NCBI RefSeq assembly: GCF_001602525.1
Contig: NZ_LSYT01000005.1
Coordinates: forward strand, 62,001 to 126,000
Reading direction: 5' to 3'
Length of the DNA: 64,000 nt
From: Flavobacterium chilense
Lineage (GTDB): Bacteria; Bacteroidota; Bacteroidia; Flavobacteriales; Flavobacteriaceae
Shown here: one piece after another, positions 52,979 through 62,969 of the stretch
How positions within the stretch are numbered: position 1 is the first letter of the stretch
Layout of the letters: every line of letters begins with the position of its first letter
Translations under genes and position numbers: made by a program
Notes under the pieces: model-generated
Database searches by the model: none
Seen by the model: only the letters and a program-made list of their open reading frames with translations
What the model was told of the DNA's origin: nothing

Positions 52979-55525
52979 ATGGATGATAATTTTTCACCAA
53001 GAGTAAAAGATGTTATTACATACAGTAAAGAAGAAGCCCTTCGTTTAGGACACGACTTTATTGGTACTGAACATCTAATGCTGGGTATTTTAAGAGATGG
53101 TAACGGAAAAGCTATTCATATACTTAATAACCTAGCAGTCGATTTAGATCATTTACGCAGGAAAGTAGAAATACTGAGTCCAGCCAACCAGAGCGTTGAG
53201 GTAAATGCCGAAAAGAAAAATCTCCATCTTACGCGCCAGGCCGAAAGGGCACTAAAGACTACTTTTCTTGAAGCTAAAGTATTTCAAAGCTCGTCGATTA
53301 GCACAGCTCACCTGCTTTTATGCATCTTACGAAACGAAAACGATCCAACAACCAAGCTATTGAATAAGCTAAAAATAGATTATGATGTAGCTAAAGAACA
53401 ATATTTAAATATGACTCCAAACGAAGAAGAATTCTTAGAAAACTTGCCAAGAAACGAATCGTATAATGACGATTCAGGACAAGATGACAGTCTAAAAGAA
53501 AGTAGTTTCAATAATCCAGCCAATAAGTCAAACAAAAAATCGAAGACTCCGGTTTTAGATAATTTTGGGAGAGATTTAACAGAAATGGCGGAAGAAGGAA
53601 AACTTGATCCTGTTGTAGGACGCGAAAAAGAAATTGAACGTGTTTCTCAGATTTTAAGCCGAAGAAAAAAGAACAACCCACTTCTTATTGGAGAACCAGG
53701 AGTTGGTAAATCTGCTATTGCAGAAGGTCTCGCACTTCGTATCATACAAAAGAAAGTATCCCGTATCCTTTTTCACAAACGTGTTGTAACGCTGGATTTG
53801 GCAAGTTTAGTTGCTGGAACAAAATACAGAGGACAGTTTGAAGAAAGAATGAAAGCCGTAATGAACGAGCTGGAGAAAAACGACGATATCATTCTTTTTA
53901 TTGACGAAATTCACACTATCGTAGGTGCTGGCGGAGCAACAGGTTCACTTGATGCTTCAAACATGTTTAAACCTGCTTTAGCAAGAGGCGAAATACAATG
54001 TATTGGTGCTACAACACTTGACGAGTACAGACAATATATTGAAAAAGACGGCGCACTCGAAAGACGTTTCCAAAAAGTAATTGTAGAGCCAACTTCTGTT
54101 GAGGAAACAATCGCTATTTTGAACAACGTTAAAGACAAATACGAAGATCACCATAATGTTACCTATACTCAGGAAGCCATTGAAGCTTGTGTTAAATTAA
54201 CGAACAGATATATGTCTGAGCGTTTCTTACCAGACAAAGCGATTGATGCTATGGATGAGGCGGGATCACGTGTACACATCACTAATATTGACGTCCCAAA
54301 ACAGATTTTAGATTTGGAACGTCAGTTAGAAGAAGTTCGCGAAATGAAAAATATGGTAGTTAAAAAACAAAAATATGAAGAAGCTGCCAAACTTCGCGAC
54401 GATGAAAAACGTATTGAAAAAGATTTAGCCGTTGCTCAGGAACAATGGGAAGAAGACTCTAAAAACAACAGAATTGAAGTTACAGAAGATAATGTAGCCG
54501 ATGTTGTTTCGATGATGACCGGAATTCCTGTAAACAGAATTGCACAAACAGAAAGCAACAAATTAGCTCAATTACCTGAATTAATTCAGAATAAAGTAAT
54601 TGGTCAAAATGAAGCAGTTCTTAAAATTGCACGTTCTATTCAGCGTAACAGAGCCGGACTTAAAGATCCTAACAAACCAATTGGTTCGTTCATTTTCTTA
54701 GGTCAGACCGGGGTTGGTAAAACACAATTAGCAAAAGTATTAGCAAAAGAATTATTCGATTCTGAAGATGCGTTAGTTCGTATCGACATGAGTGAATACA
54801 TGGAAAAATTTGCAATCTCTCGTTTAGTTGGAGCGCCTCCGGGATACGTAGGTTACGAAGAAGGCGGACAGTTGACTGAAAAAGTTCGCAGAAAACCATA
54901 TTGTGTTGTTCTTTTAGACGAGATCGAAAAAGCGCATCCGGATGTGTTTAATATGATGTTACAAGTTCTTGATGATGGATATCTAACAGATAGTTTAGGT
55001 CGCAAAATCGACTTTAAAAACACTATCATTATCATGACATCCAACGTTGGAGCACGTCAGTTAAAAGATTTTGGACAAGGTGTTGGATTTGGAACTGCTG
55101 CAAAAGTAGCTCAGGCCGATGAAAACTCAAAAAGCATTATCGAAAATGCATTGAAAAAAACTTTTGCTCCTGAATTCTTAAACAGAATTGATGATGTAAT
55201 TGTATTTAACAGTCTTGAAAAAGCAGATATTGATTTAATTATCGAAATCGAACTTAAAAAACTGTATTTACGTATCGCTGAATTAGGTTATAAATTAAGC
55301 TTAACCGATAAAGCAAAAGCTTTTATTGCAGACAAAGGTTTCGACAAACAATTTGGTGCAAGACCGCTAAAAAGAGCTATTCAGAAATATGTTGAAGATT
55401 TACTGGCAGAAGAAATCATCACTTCAAAAATACATTCAGGTGATGAAATCTTAATGGATTTAAAAGATGATTCTCAAGAACTATCAGTAGAAATTCACAA
55501 AGCCGAAGAGCCTACAAATCAATAA
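52979..55525 (+). CDS. clpC: AAA+ unfoldase ClpC
   Basis: An 848-residue Clp ATPase that unfolds substrates for ClpP. The N-terminal double Clp repeat ([34 protein letters not shown] and a second copy near 80) is intact. Both AAA+ modules have Walker A sites (GEPGVGKS and GQTGVGKT), and a UVR-type linker ([21 protein letters not shown]) distinguishes ClpC from ClpA/ClpB. It is single-gene with a terminator, divergent from gyrA. Confidence 0.96.
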   Translation: MDDNFSPRVKDVITYSKEEALRLGHDFIGTEHLMLGILRDGNGKAIHILNNLAVDLDHLRRKVEILSPANQSVEVNAEKKNLHLTRQAERALKTTFLEAKVFQSSSISTAHLLLCILRNENDPTTKLLNKLKIDYDVAKEQYLNMTPNEEEFLENLPRNESYNDDSGQDDSLKESSFNNPANKSNKKSKTPVLDNFGRDLTEMAEEGKLDPVVGREKEIERVSQILSRRKKNNPLLIGEPGVGKSAIAEGLALRIIQKKVSRILFHKRVVTLDLASLVAGTKYRGQFEERMKAVMNELEKNDDIILFIDEIHTIVGAGGATGSLDASNMFKPALARGEIQCIGATTLDEYRQYIEKDGALERRFQKVIVEPTSVEETIAILNNVKDKYEDHHNVTYTQEAIEACVKLTNRYMSERFLPDKAIDAMDEAGSRVHITNIDVPKQILDLERQLEEVREMKNMVVKKQKYEEAAKLRDDEKRIEKDLAVAQEQWEEDSKNNRIEVTEDNVADVVSMMTGIPVNRIAQTESNKLAQLPELIQNKVIGQNEAVLKIARSIQRNRAGLKDPNKPIGSFIFLGQTGVGKTQLAKVLAKELFDSEDALVRIDMSEYMEKFAISRLVGAPPGYVGYEEGGQLTEKVRRKPYCVVLLDEIEKAHPDVFNMMLQVLDDGYLTDSLGRKIDFKNTIIIMTSNVGARQLKDFGQGVGFGTAAKVAQADENSKSIIENALKKTFAPEFLNRIDDVIVFNSLEKADIDLIIEIELKKLYLRIAELGYKLSLTDKAKAFIADKGFDKQFGARPLKRAIQKYVEDLLAEEIITSKIHSGDEILMDLKDDSQELSVEIHKAEEPTNQ

Positions 55526-55553
55526 AATGATTTAAAATTATAACAGAATTAAT

Positions 55554-55592
55554 ATACCCGTTACGTTTTCATAACATAACGGGTATTTTTTT
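55554..55592 (+). terminator. clpC: clpC terminator
   Basis: ATACCCGTTA (55554-55563) pairs with TAACGGGTAT (55577-55586), followed by a T-run. Confidence 0.85.
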
Positions 55593-55627
55593 TGAGTAAT
55601 TTACTATCTTTAGTAAAAGCAAATAGC

Positions 55628-55635
55628 TATTTTTG
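55628..55635 (+). promoter_or_regulatory. -7 box for RimB-RimK gene
   Basis: TATTTTTG is an exact match. The leader to ATG 55666 would be about 25 bases. This also argues against a TTG start at 55633, which lies inside the box. Confidence 0.55.
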
Positions 55636-55665
55636 AATATTAAATTTTATAATACAAAACAACGT

Positions 55666-57036
55666 ATGCTTCAAAACAAAGTCATTTTAGGTAGCGAAGA
55701 ATGGTGCTCATTTCCAGAACTTGGAATCCCGACAATCAAGGCCCGAGTAGATTCCGGAGCCAAAACTTCGGCGATGCACGCTATAAACATAGCTCCTTTT
55801 ATAAAAAATGATGCTAATTGGGTTAAATTTGACATTAATCCAATTCAGAATAATATTAAAACCATCATTCATTGCGAAGCTCCGTTGGTGGATAAAAGAA
55901 TTGTAAAAAGTTCAAGTGGTTTTAGAGAACATCGCTACGTAATTCAGACGCATTTAAAAATTGGTGATGTAAAATGGCCAATCGAAATGACTTTGACCAA
56001 TCGTGACTCAATGGGTTTCAGAATGCTTTTAGGACGTGAGGCCATGAGCGGACGTGTACTGGTTGATCCTGAAGAAAAATATTTACTGGGACAACCTACA
56101 ACTGAAGCTTTAAAAGAATTATACCAAAACTCTGAAAAAGCTACTTCCGGTTTGCGTATTGGACTTTTAGCCAGTAATCCTGAATTATACAGTAATAAAA
56201 GAATCATGGAAGCAGGTGAAATGCGTGGTCATGAAATGCATTTTTTGAACATCAAAGAATGCTACATGAAACTGGATGCCAAAACTCCGGAAATTCATTA
56301 TCGCGGCGGAAAAATATTAAATCAATTTGACGCTATTATCCCTAGAATCCGACCAAGCATCACCTTTTACGGTTGTGCTTTAACACGTCAGTTTGAAGCT
56401 TTAAAGGTTTTCGTTTTAAATTCGGCTACAGCCATAACACAATCGAGAGATAAATTATATTCTCTTCAATTGCTTTTAAACAGCGGAATTGATATTCCAA
56501 CAACTGGTTTTGCCAATTCTCCCCTTGATACTGACAACTTAATCAAAATGGTTGGCGGCTCACCTTTAATTGTAAAATTACTGGAAGGAACACAAGGAAA
56601 AGGAGTTGTTCTTGCCGAAACTAAAAAAGCAGCAGAAAGTGTTATTAATGCTTTTAAAAGCTTAAATGCCAATATCTTAGTTCAGGAGTTTATTAAAGAA
56701 GCTAACGGAAAAGATATTCGTTGTTTTGTAATTGACGGAAAAGTAGTGGCTGCCATTCAGCGTGAAGCGATGCCGGGAGAATTCAGAGCAAATATTCACC
56801 TTGGCGGAACAGCATCTGTCATAAAAGTTACTGCCGAAGAAAAAAAGATTGCCATAAAAGCCGCAAAAGCAATGGATTTAAAAGTGGCTGGTGTTGATAT
56901 TATTCGTTCTTCAAAAGGACCATTATTACTTGAAGTAAATTCTTCTCCTGGTCTTGAAGGAATCGAAGGCGCTACAAATAAAGATGTTGCCGGAGAAATG
57001 ATCAAAGCTATTGAGAAGAATTTCAAACTTTGTTAA
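55666..57036 (+). CDS. Fused RimB-like protease and RimK-like ATP-grasp ligase
   Basis: A 456-residue protein started at [13 protein letters not shown] (55666). Residues 1-~145 are a retropepsin-like Zn_protease (RimB) domain, with the aspartic motif Asp29-Ser-Gly31 in [14 protein letters not shown]. From about 163 ([18 protein letters not shown]) a RimK-type ATP-grasp ligase begins; [39 protein letters not shown] and [15 protein letters not shown] are its ATP and metal sites. RimK adds glutamates to the C-terminus of ribosomal protein S6. In many bacteria the two are separate genes; here both are in one chain. Confidence 0.9.
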   Translation: MLQNKVILGSEEWCSFPELGIPTIKARVDSGAKTSAMHAINIAPFIKNDANWVKFDINPIQNNIKTIIHCEAPLVDKRIVKSSSGFREHRYVIQTHLKIGDVKWPIEMTLTNRDSMGFRMLLGREAMSGRVLVDPEEKYLLGQPTTEALKELYQNSEKATSGLRIGLLASNPELYSNKRIMEAGEMRGHEMHFLNIKECYMKLDAKTPEIHYRGGKILNQFDAIIPRIRPSITFYGCALTRQFEALKVFVLNSATAITQSRDKLYSLQLLLNSGIDIPTTGFANSPLDTDNLIKMVGGSPLIVKLLEGTQGKGVVLAETKKAAESVINAFKSLNANILVQEFIKEANGKDIRCFVIDGKVVAAIQREAMPGEFRANIHLGGTASVIKVTAEEKKIAIKAAKAMDLKVAGVDIIRSSKGPLLLEVNSSPGLEGIEGATNKDVAGEMIKAIEKNFKLC

Positions 57037-57072
57037 ATTCATTTAAACTTAATATCCCATAAATAATTTAGC

Positions 57073-57110
57073 AGCTTTGTCAAAGTTTAAAACTTTGACA
57101 AAGCTTTTTT
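57073..57110 (+). terminator. Terminator after RimB-RimK gene
   Basis: A long near-perfect hairpin AGCTTTGTCAAAGTTT / AAACTTTGACAAAGCT with a T-run, starting 36 bases past the stop codon. Confidence 0.9.
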
Positions 57111-57140
57111 ATTTAACTTTAATAAAACAAAAGAATAAAA

Positions 57141-57665
57141 ATGATGCAATTTCCCTATTTAGATATCATATTAAGAAGTGTTGCTGTTTATTTTTTCATG
57201 ACAATAGCACTTCGTGTTTTCGGAAAAAAAGAACTTTCGCAATTAAACACTGCCGATATTATTCTGATTTTATTGATTAGTAACTCCGTTCAAAATGCTA
57301 TGGTTGGTCCTGACACAAGTCTTTCAGGAGGTCTGGTTGCGGCACTGGTTTTATTCGTTATTAATTTTGCCATCAAAAAATTAACTCATAAATATAAAAT
57401 ACTAAACGATTTACTTCTAGACAAACCCGAAATCTTAATTCATGACGGCAAACTGGATTTTAAAAGTTTAAGTAAATTAGACATTTCAGACGAAGAACTA
57501 AAAGAAGCCATGCGCGAACATGGTTTAGAATATTTTAAAGATGTTAAACTGGCTATGCTCGAAATAGACGGAACTATCAGCATCATTTCTGAAGACAAAA
57601 AGAGTCTAAAACAAACCAACTACAAGCGAAAACACAATCGCAAAAACCTGCAAAAGCAGTTCTAA
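57141..57665 (+). CDS. DUF421/YetF-family membrane protein
   Basis: A 174-residue membrane protein with three N-terminal hydrophobic segments (about 8-28, 40-60 and 63-82) and a soluble C-terminal domain containing KPEILIHDGKLDFKSL and ELKEAMREHGLEYFKDVKLAMLEIDGTISII, the DUF421 core. The C-terminus is a basic tail. Function is unknown. Confidence 0.88.
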   Translation: MMQFPYLDIILRSVAVYFFMTIALRVFGKKELSQLNTADIILILLISNSVQNAMVGPDTSLSGGLVAALVLFVINFAIKKLTHKYKILNDLLLDKPEILIHDGKLDFKSLSKLDISDEELKEAMREHGLEYFKDVKLAMLEIDGTISIISEDKKSLKQTNYKRKHNRKNLQKQF

Positions 57666-57727
57666 AACAAACAAACCATTAAAAATCAAAACATTAAAAG
57701 CTTGTATTAAAAAACTTAGCTATATAC

Positions 57728-57756
57728 TTTGTTATACTATGTATTTTGTTATACAT
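57728..57756 (+). promoter_or_regulatory. Probable PadR operator/promoter
   Basis: TTTGTTATAC occurs twice (57728-57737 and 57745-57754), 17 bases apart, and ATGTAT (57739-57744) with ATACAT (57751-57756) forms an inverted repeat. The cluster ends 7 bases before the padR ATG and fits an autoregulatory site. Confidence 0.5.
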
Positions 57757-57763
57757 TAGCAAC

Positions 57764-58099
57764 ATGAACGAAACATTTGTAACAAACTGGAAATCGCAGG
57801 TAAAGAAAGGTACACTAACTTTCATTATTCTGAATGTGCTCAAAAACAATGAGTATTACGGTTATGAACTTATCGAACAAATAAGAAAGCATACCGAAAT
57901 AGAAATTGCAGAAGGAACGCTTTATCCTTTAATGAATCGGTTAAAAACAGAAGAATTGGTCGATTCGAAATGGGTTGAACAGGAAACAGGAATTCCCCGA
58001 AAGTATTACTCGCTAACTGAAGCCGGAATTGAAACACTGAATCAGATGAATATCTATTGGGAAAATCTTGAGAAATCAATTAAAAAAATCATTCAATGA
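57764..58099 (+). CDS. PadR-family transcriptional regulator
   Basis: A 111-residue winged-helix regulator started at MNETFVTNWKSQ (57764). GTLTFIILNVLKNNEYYGYELIEQI is the PadR N-terminal helix-turn-helix and EGTLYPLMNRLKTEELV is the recognition wing; IPRKYYSLTEAG is also family-typical. PadR proteins repress envelope- or stress-related genes and are often released by a small molecule. It overlaps the next gene by 4 bases (ATGA) and leads a three-gene operon. Confidence 0.93.
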   Translation: MNETFVTNWKSQVKKGTLTFIILNVLKNNEYYGYELIEQIRKHTEIEIAEGTLYPLMNRLKTEELVDSKWVEQETGIPRKYYSLTEAGIETLNQMNIYWENLEKSIKKIIQ

Positions 58100-58713
58100 G
58101 AATAGAAGATCTAAAATTTGAACAAAAAGCTTCACAGCGAATTTATAACGATTATATGAAGCGCATTAGAAAAGTAACGGCTTCATTATCAAAAATAAAC
58201 CAGGATGATATTTACATGGAATTCAATAGCCATATTTTTGAAGCGATCCAGCACAAAAAAGAAACCAACGAAATAGATGCTCTTTTAGATATTATAGAAA
58301 AACTGGGCATTCCGGAAGAAGTCTTAAAACCACTTGTAGCCGATAAAAAACTGGAACAGGCAACCAGAACATTCAACCCGGTTCATGTTTTTAAGGCATT
58401 AATCTTAAACTTCACCAATGGTATTTCATATATCCTTTTCTTTATTTTATACCTGTTTTTGTTTGGTTTCGTATTCCTGATTTTTGCTAAAATCGTCAAT
58501 CCGTCCCTGGTTGGTTTATATGTTAACAAACAATCCCTTTCTGTAGTGGTTCTTGGAATGATGAATCCAGAAAGTCAAATTAAAAACCAGACAACAGAAA
58601 TACTTGGAAACTGGTTTATTCCGGCAATGTTATTTTCTATCGTATTCTTTTATTTCCTTATCACCCTATTACTAAAATTCAAAAAATCAATCAACCAAAA
58701 AACACCATTATGA
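58096..58713 (+). CDS. Membrane partner of PadR (HAAS/DUF1700-like)
   Basis: A 205-residue protein with a helical cytoplasmic N-terminus (about 1-95, including ITSLEK-like IIEKLGIPEEVLKPL) and two or three membrane helices (about 112-138 and 175-196). The arrangement directly behind padR matches DUF1700/HAAS sensor proteins, which are thought to transmit envelope signals to their regulator. Overlaps the regulator by 4 bases and the hydrolase gene by 4. Confidence 0.75.
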   Translation: MRIEDLKFEQKASQRIYNDYMKRIRKVTASLSKINQDDIYMEFNSHIFEAIQHKKETNEIDALLDIIEKLGIPEEVLKPLVADKKLEQATRTFNPVHVFKALILNFTNGISYILFFILYLFLFGFVFLIFAKIVNPSLVGLYVNKQSLSVVVLGMMNPESQIKNQTTEILGNWFIPAMLFSIVFFYFLITLLLKFKKSINQKTPL

Positions 58714-60023
58714 AAAAAATTATTACCGGTTTATTTGCTCTTATTGCTACGAGCGCGTTTTCACAAACATTCAATACTGTACGTCTTGACAGCTTGTTTA
58801 TGCTATTGGAGAAAAACAATAAATTTATGGGCAGTATTGCGATTTCTGAAAACGGAAAAACTGTTTACACCAAATCAATTGGATATGATGATGTTGCGGC
58901 TTCAGAAAAATCAAATATAAACACCAAATACAGAATAGGATCTATCTCTAAAACATTTACTGCCACTCTTGTTTTTAAAGCTATAGAAGAAAAGAAAATC
59001 AATCTGGATCAAACTATCGACAAGTATTTTCCAACAATAAAAAATGCTACAAAAATCACTATCAGTAATTTATTAAACCACAGAAGCGGTATTCATGATT
59101 TTACAAATGATAGTGATTACTTAAAATGGAATACTCAGTTTCAGCCCAGAGCAAAAATGATTGAGCGCATTAATGCCGGAGAAGCTGCATTTGAACCTGA
59201 TACAAAAGGCCAATACAGCAACTCTAATTATATATTATTATCTTATATACTTGAAGATGTCTACAAGAAGCCATTTAGCGAAATTCTGAGTCAAAAAATT
59301 GCAAGACCTTTAAATCTAAAAAACACTTATTTGGGCGGGAAAATTAGTCTGGCAAATAATGAATGTTATTCTTATACCCTTTCCGGAAAATGGGAAAAAG
59401 AAAATGAGACAGACATATCTATTCCGCTTGGAGCCGGAGGCATTGTTTCTAATCCAACTGATTTAAATCTTTTTATTGAAGGTCTTTTTGCCGGAAAAAT
59501 TATTTCTGCAGAACATTTAAATCAAATGAAAACGGTTAAAGAGAAATTTGGTATGGGAATTTTTGAATTTCCGTTTTTCGAAACAAAAAGCTACGGTCAT
59601 ACTGGAGGAATTGATGGTTTCAGAGCTGTTGTAAGCTATTTCCCGACTGAAAAAATAGCATTAGCAATAACCTCCAACGGATTAGGTTATGATTACAACA
59701 ACATCTTATTATGCGCTTTAAGCTCTTATTTTAACAAGCCATATAAAATGCCTTCTTTTAGTAATATTTCAGTTTCAGCAGCAACTCTTGATGCTTATTC
59801 AGGAATTTATGCCAGTTCACAAGTTCCGTTAAAAATTAATATCTCTAAAAAAGACAATACACTGATTGCACAAGCAAACGGACAACCCTCTTTTCCTTTA
59901 GAATCTACTACTGTAAATAGTTTCAAATTTGATCCGGCCGGAATTGTTTTAGAATTTAATGCCGAGAAAAAAGAGATGCTTTTAAAACAAGGCGGAAAAG
60001 AATATCTTTTTCAAAAAGAATAA
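58710..60023 (+). CDS. Secreted serine hydrolase of the class C beta-lactamase/PBP family
   Basis: A 437-residue exported hydrolase with a signal peptide ending SAFSQ at residue 19. The active site is Ser78-x-x-Lys81 (GSISK) with Tyr169-Ser-Asn171 as the second motif and a late HTGG as the third. A C-terminal ~90-residue beta domain follows. These motifs are shared by DD-peptidases, esterases and class C beta-lactamases; nothing here shows antibiotic hydrolysis. It is the last gene of the PadR operon. Confidence 0.9.
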   Translation: MKKIITGLFALIATSAFSQTFNTVRLDSLFMLLEKNNKFMGSIAISENGKTVYTKSIGYDDVAASEKSNINTKYRIGSISKTFTATLVFKAIEEKKINLDQTIDKYFPTIKNATKITISNLLNHRSGIHDFTNDSDYLKWNTQFQPRAKMIERINAGEAAFEPDTKGQYSNSNYILLSYILEDVYKKPFSEILSQKIARPLNLKNTYLGGKISLANNECYSYTLSGKWEKENETDISIPLGAGGIVSNPTDLNLFIEGLFAGKIISAEHLNQMKTVKEKFGMGIFEFPFFETKSYGHTGGIDGFRAVVSYFPTEKIALAITSNGLGYDYNNILLCALSSYFNKPYKMPSFSNISVSAATLDAYSGIYASSQVPLKINISKKDNTLIAQANGQPSFPLESTTVNSFKFDPAGIVLEFNAEKKEMLLKQGGKEYLFQKE

Positions 60024-60045
60024 AAAATAGGATTTTAAAGAACAT

Positions 60046-60082
60046 AAAAAAAGCTGATTTCTTAATACGGAATCAGCTTTTT
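60046..60082. terminator. Bidirectional terminator
   Basis: AAAAAAAGCTGATT pairs with AATCAGCTTTTT, between the converging serine hydrolase and SUKH-HEAT genes. Confidence 0.85.
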
Positions 60083-60085
60083 ATT

Positions 60086-61441
60086 TTAATTGTCTACATT
60101 GATTGCTTTTATACTAGTGTTCGTTAAACCAAATGGTTTTAATCTATGATTAAGATTAACAAGAATATAATCTTCTTCCACAAGGTATTTTTCAGCAATG
60201 CGTTTGTAATATTTCAAAAGTTTACGATCTTCTACTCCATCTAAAGCCTGCAAAACGATATGCACAACCCTATTCGAATTATCGTTCAAACCATCAATAA
60301 AAACATCCAGATAATCAGCTTTATTCTCCAATTGTCCAAGCGAATAATAAGCGCTAACTCTTATATTTTCATTATCATTAGAGGCAAAAGGAACAACAAT
60401 ATCTCCGTAATCCAGATTCATTTCTTCCAGCAAATAGGTACAAAACACAAATGTTTTCTCGTCATTTATCTGATCAATGTTAGCTTTAATAATTTCCAGC
60501 CAATCAGAGCTTTTATCTTTGGCATACCAGAATACAAATTGAAAAACATCTAACAGGCTTTCTTTTGTAAATTCAACCAGATAAGGATATACTTTTGCAT
60601 AATCAAACTTGGTAAGGATCTGAAGCAATACTTTTCGAATTTCACCTGAATTTAATTTATATTGTTCCTCAAGTATATCAATCGTTTCTGAATTCAGTTT
60701 TTCTTTTTTCAAGAATGCATATAAACATTCCATTTTTACTTCTTCATCTTTTGCAGAAAGATAGCCTTTTAAAATATGTTTTGGAGTTCCTCCCAATGTA
60801 TAACTAAACAATTTCTCCTGATTTTCTTTTACATCCTCAGGTATAATTTCATCAAGCCATCTCTCATACCAATCCAAAAAATTCAATTCAGAAACAAAAT
60901 ATGGTTTCTGCCTGTCAATATCAACATTTACAATCCTTCCTTTAAAATCTCCATTCAAAACCAATGCCGAATAATATGTACAACCCTGACTACTAAGCGG
61001 TAAAATGCCCGAAAAGATCTTTCCTGATTCACTATCATAATCTTCATCAGAAATAGTATCACTCTCAATATTTTCAGTAAGTTCTTTCCAAAATTCAGCG
61101 CTCATTTTTGGATACAACTTACAATCTTCTTTTAAAAACTGTTTTGGATTCTCAACAAATTCGTTAAGATTTTTTCCAAACGGAAATATTCCATAACAAG
61201 GTCCTGCAGCAGAATTTTGATACGATATTCCTCCATTACCAATATGCAATAAAAATGCTTTATAAGCTTCCGGAAGCATTACATTATATTCATTTTCGAA
61301 ATCTAAAATCTGATCATTATTTACTGTTTCCCCTAAAAAATATTGATGACTTTCTGCTCCAAATGTCTTTAAATCTTTATCGGCTTCTTTTGCAATAATT
61401 AATTTATGTTTAATTCTTTCTATTTGATTTAATTCTTCCAT
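60086..61441 (-). CDS. SMI1/KNR4 (SUKH) domain fused to HEAT-like repeats
   Basis: A 451-residue soluble protein. The N-terminal ~190 residues are a SUKH domain: ILDFENEYNVMLPEAYKAFLLHIGNGG and later LPLSSQGCTYYSALVLNGDFKGRIVNV are diagnostic. The rest (from about 215) is a series of helical HEAT/TPR-like repeats. SUKH proteins often act as immunity proteins against contact-delivered nuclease toxins, but no toxin gene is adjacent. It is a single gene. Confidence 0.82.
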   Translation of the reverse strand: MEELNQIERIKHKLIIAKEADKDLKTFGAESHQYFLGETVNNDQILDFENEYNVMLPEAYKAFLLHIGNGGISYQNSAAGPCYGIFPFGKNLNEFVENPKQFLKEDCKLYPKMSAEFWKELTENIESDTISDEDYDSESGKIFSGILPLSSQGCTYYSALVLNGDFKGRIVNVDIDRQKPYFVSELNFLDWYERWLDEIIPEDVKENQEKLFSYTLGGTPKHILKGYLSAKDEEVKMECLYAFLKKEKLNSETIDILEEQYKLNSGEIRKVLLQILTKFDYAKVYPYLVEFTKESLLDVFQFVFWYAKDKSSDWLEIIKANIDQINDEKTFVFCTYLLEEMNLDYGDIVVPFASNDNENIRVSAYYSLGQLENKADYLDVFIDGLNDNSNRVVHIVLQALDGVEDRKLLKYYKRIAEKYLVEEDYILVNLNHRLKPFGLTNTSIKAINVDN

Positions 61442-61516
61442 TCTCTAACCTTAATGCTTATTTTTTTATAGTAAATGTAAACACATTATCTCTTTAAACA
61501 ACCAATATTTTCAAAC

Positions 61517-61550
61517 AAAAAAGCCGGTTTCAATAAAGAAACCGGCTTTT
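61517..61550 (-). terminator. Terminator after pit
   Basis: A 13-bp stem AAAAGCCGGTTTC / GAAACCGGCTTTT with a 6-base loop. On the minus strand six T residues follow, 55 bases past the PiT stop. Confidence 0.88.
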
Positions 61551-61604
61551 GTTTATGTTTTAAAAATGTGATTTTACTTCTCACATCTTATAAATGTCAT
61601 TTTA

Positions 61605-62939
61605 TTATGAGATAAACACACTTAAAATAAAATATACTAAACCTGCTAGTAATGCTGAAATTGGAATAGTTAAAATCCATGCCCAGATTAAACTTACTGT
61701 TACTCCCCAACGAACTGCAGATACACGTTTTGTCAATCCAACTCCAATAATAGAACCTGTAATCGTGTGCGTTGTACTTACCGGAATTTTTAAATGCTCT
61801 GTAAAATAAAGTGTTAAGGCTCCGGCCGTTTCAGCAGCAACTCCTTCAAACGAAGTTACTTTTGTGATTTTAGAACCCATTGTTTTTACAATTTTCCATC
61901 CACCACTTAAAGTTCCTGCCGCAATAGCAGAATAACAAGCTAATGGAATCCAGCCCGGCATTACTCCTTTTATTCCTAAATCATCGTTTGGTAAAACAAC
62001 ATCCAACCAGGAATCCATATGAACACCAGGATTTGTGTTGATATAAACTGCAACAGCAGCTGCAATAATACCCATTACTTTTTGAGAATCGTTTCCACCG
62101 TGACCTAAACTGAAAGCTGCAGAAGATAATAATTGCATTTTCTTCAAAGCTGCATCTGCCTGATGAAGATTTAAACTACTGAATATTAAACAAAAAGCAC
62201 TTACAGTTAAGATAATAAAAGCAACTAAAAACCATTTAATATTATGTGCATCAAAAGCTACACTCCAAAAATGAGATTCGAATCTTGGTTTTTCAATCTG
62301 TGCATAAGGCACCATTAAAGAACTAACGAACCAAACTGTTGCAATCATTAGTGCAACTGTAAATATCTTAGGATAGATACTTTTACGGGAAGCATTTAAC
62401 AACCAAATCGAAATTAGATAAGAAGCTAAAGCCCCTAATAATGGTGCTAAAACAATAAAGGCAATAATGATAATAACCCCGGAAGGCATTCCGCCATCTT
62501 TTCCGGCTTTATACCAGCTTACAATTTGATACCAGTAATGCGTCGCTCCGTCTGTACCTACATAACCTGAAAAGCCATGTACCGCAATAGCGTGAGCTAC
62601 TGCTGCTCCTGCAAAACCACCAATTAAAGTATGTGATGAACTTGAAGGAATTCCTAGCCACCAGGTTAATAAATTCCAGCAAATTGCCGCAATCACACCG
62701 GCAAGAATTACAACCAGGTTAATTTCCATGGTGTGCGCTGTTTTAGCAACAGTATCCGCAACACCAAATCCGAAAACCCAATAAGCCAAAAAGTTAAAAA
62801 ATGCTGCCCAAAGAACCGCCTGAAAAGGCGTTAGAACCTTTGTAGCAACAACAGTCGCTATAGCATTTGCCGCATCATGAAAACCATTGATGTAATCAAA
62901 AATTAAGGCTAATACTATAATTAATATAAGTAGCGTCAT
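61605..62939 (-). CDS. pit: PiT-family inorganic phosphate transporter
   Basis: A 444-residue membrane permease with two repeats of the PiT signature: DYINGFHDAANAIATVV near the N-terminus and the inverted-topology copy with SLGHGGNDSQKVMGII. About ten hydrophobic helices are seen. It imports phosphate (often as a metal phosphate) with proton or Na+. Located 30 bases behind the DUF47 gene, its usual partner. Confidence 0.95.
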   Translation of the reverse strand: MTLLILIIVLALIFDYINGFHDAANAIATVVATKVLTPFQAVLWAAFFNFLAYWVFGFGVADTVAKTAHTMEINLVVILAGVIAAICWNLLTWWLGIPSSSSHTLIGGFAGAAVAHAIAVHGFSGYVGTDGATHYWYQIVSWYKAGKDGGMPSGVIIIIAFIVLAPLLGALASYLISIWLLNASRKSIYPKIFTVALMIATVWFVSSLMVPYAQIEKPRFESHFWSVAFDAHNIKWFLVAFIILTVSAFCLIFSSLNLHQADAALKKMQLLSSAAFSLGHGGNDSQKVMGIIAAAVAVYINTNPGVHMDSWLDVVLPNDDLGIKGVMPGWIPLACYSAIAAGTLSGGWKIVKTMGSKITKVTSFEGVAAETAGALTLYFTEHLKIPVSTTHTITGSIIGVGLTKRVSAVRWGVTVSLIWAWILTIPISALLAGLVYFILSVFIS

Positions 62940-62969
62940 AAAGTTATAACTTCAGAATGAAAAATTGAA

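Noticed and set aside
58710..60023. An antibiotic-resistance beta-lactamase
   Set aside because: SxxK and YxN motifs are common to DD-peptidases and esterases of the same fold; nothing in the sequence shows beta-lactam hydrolysis.
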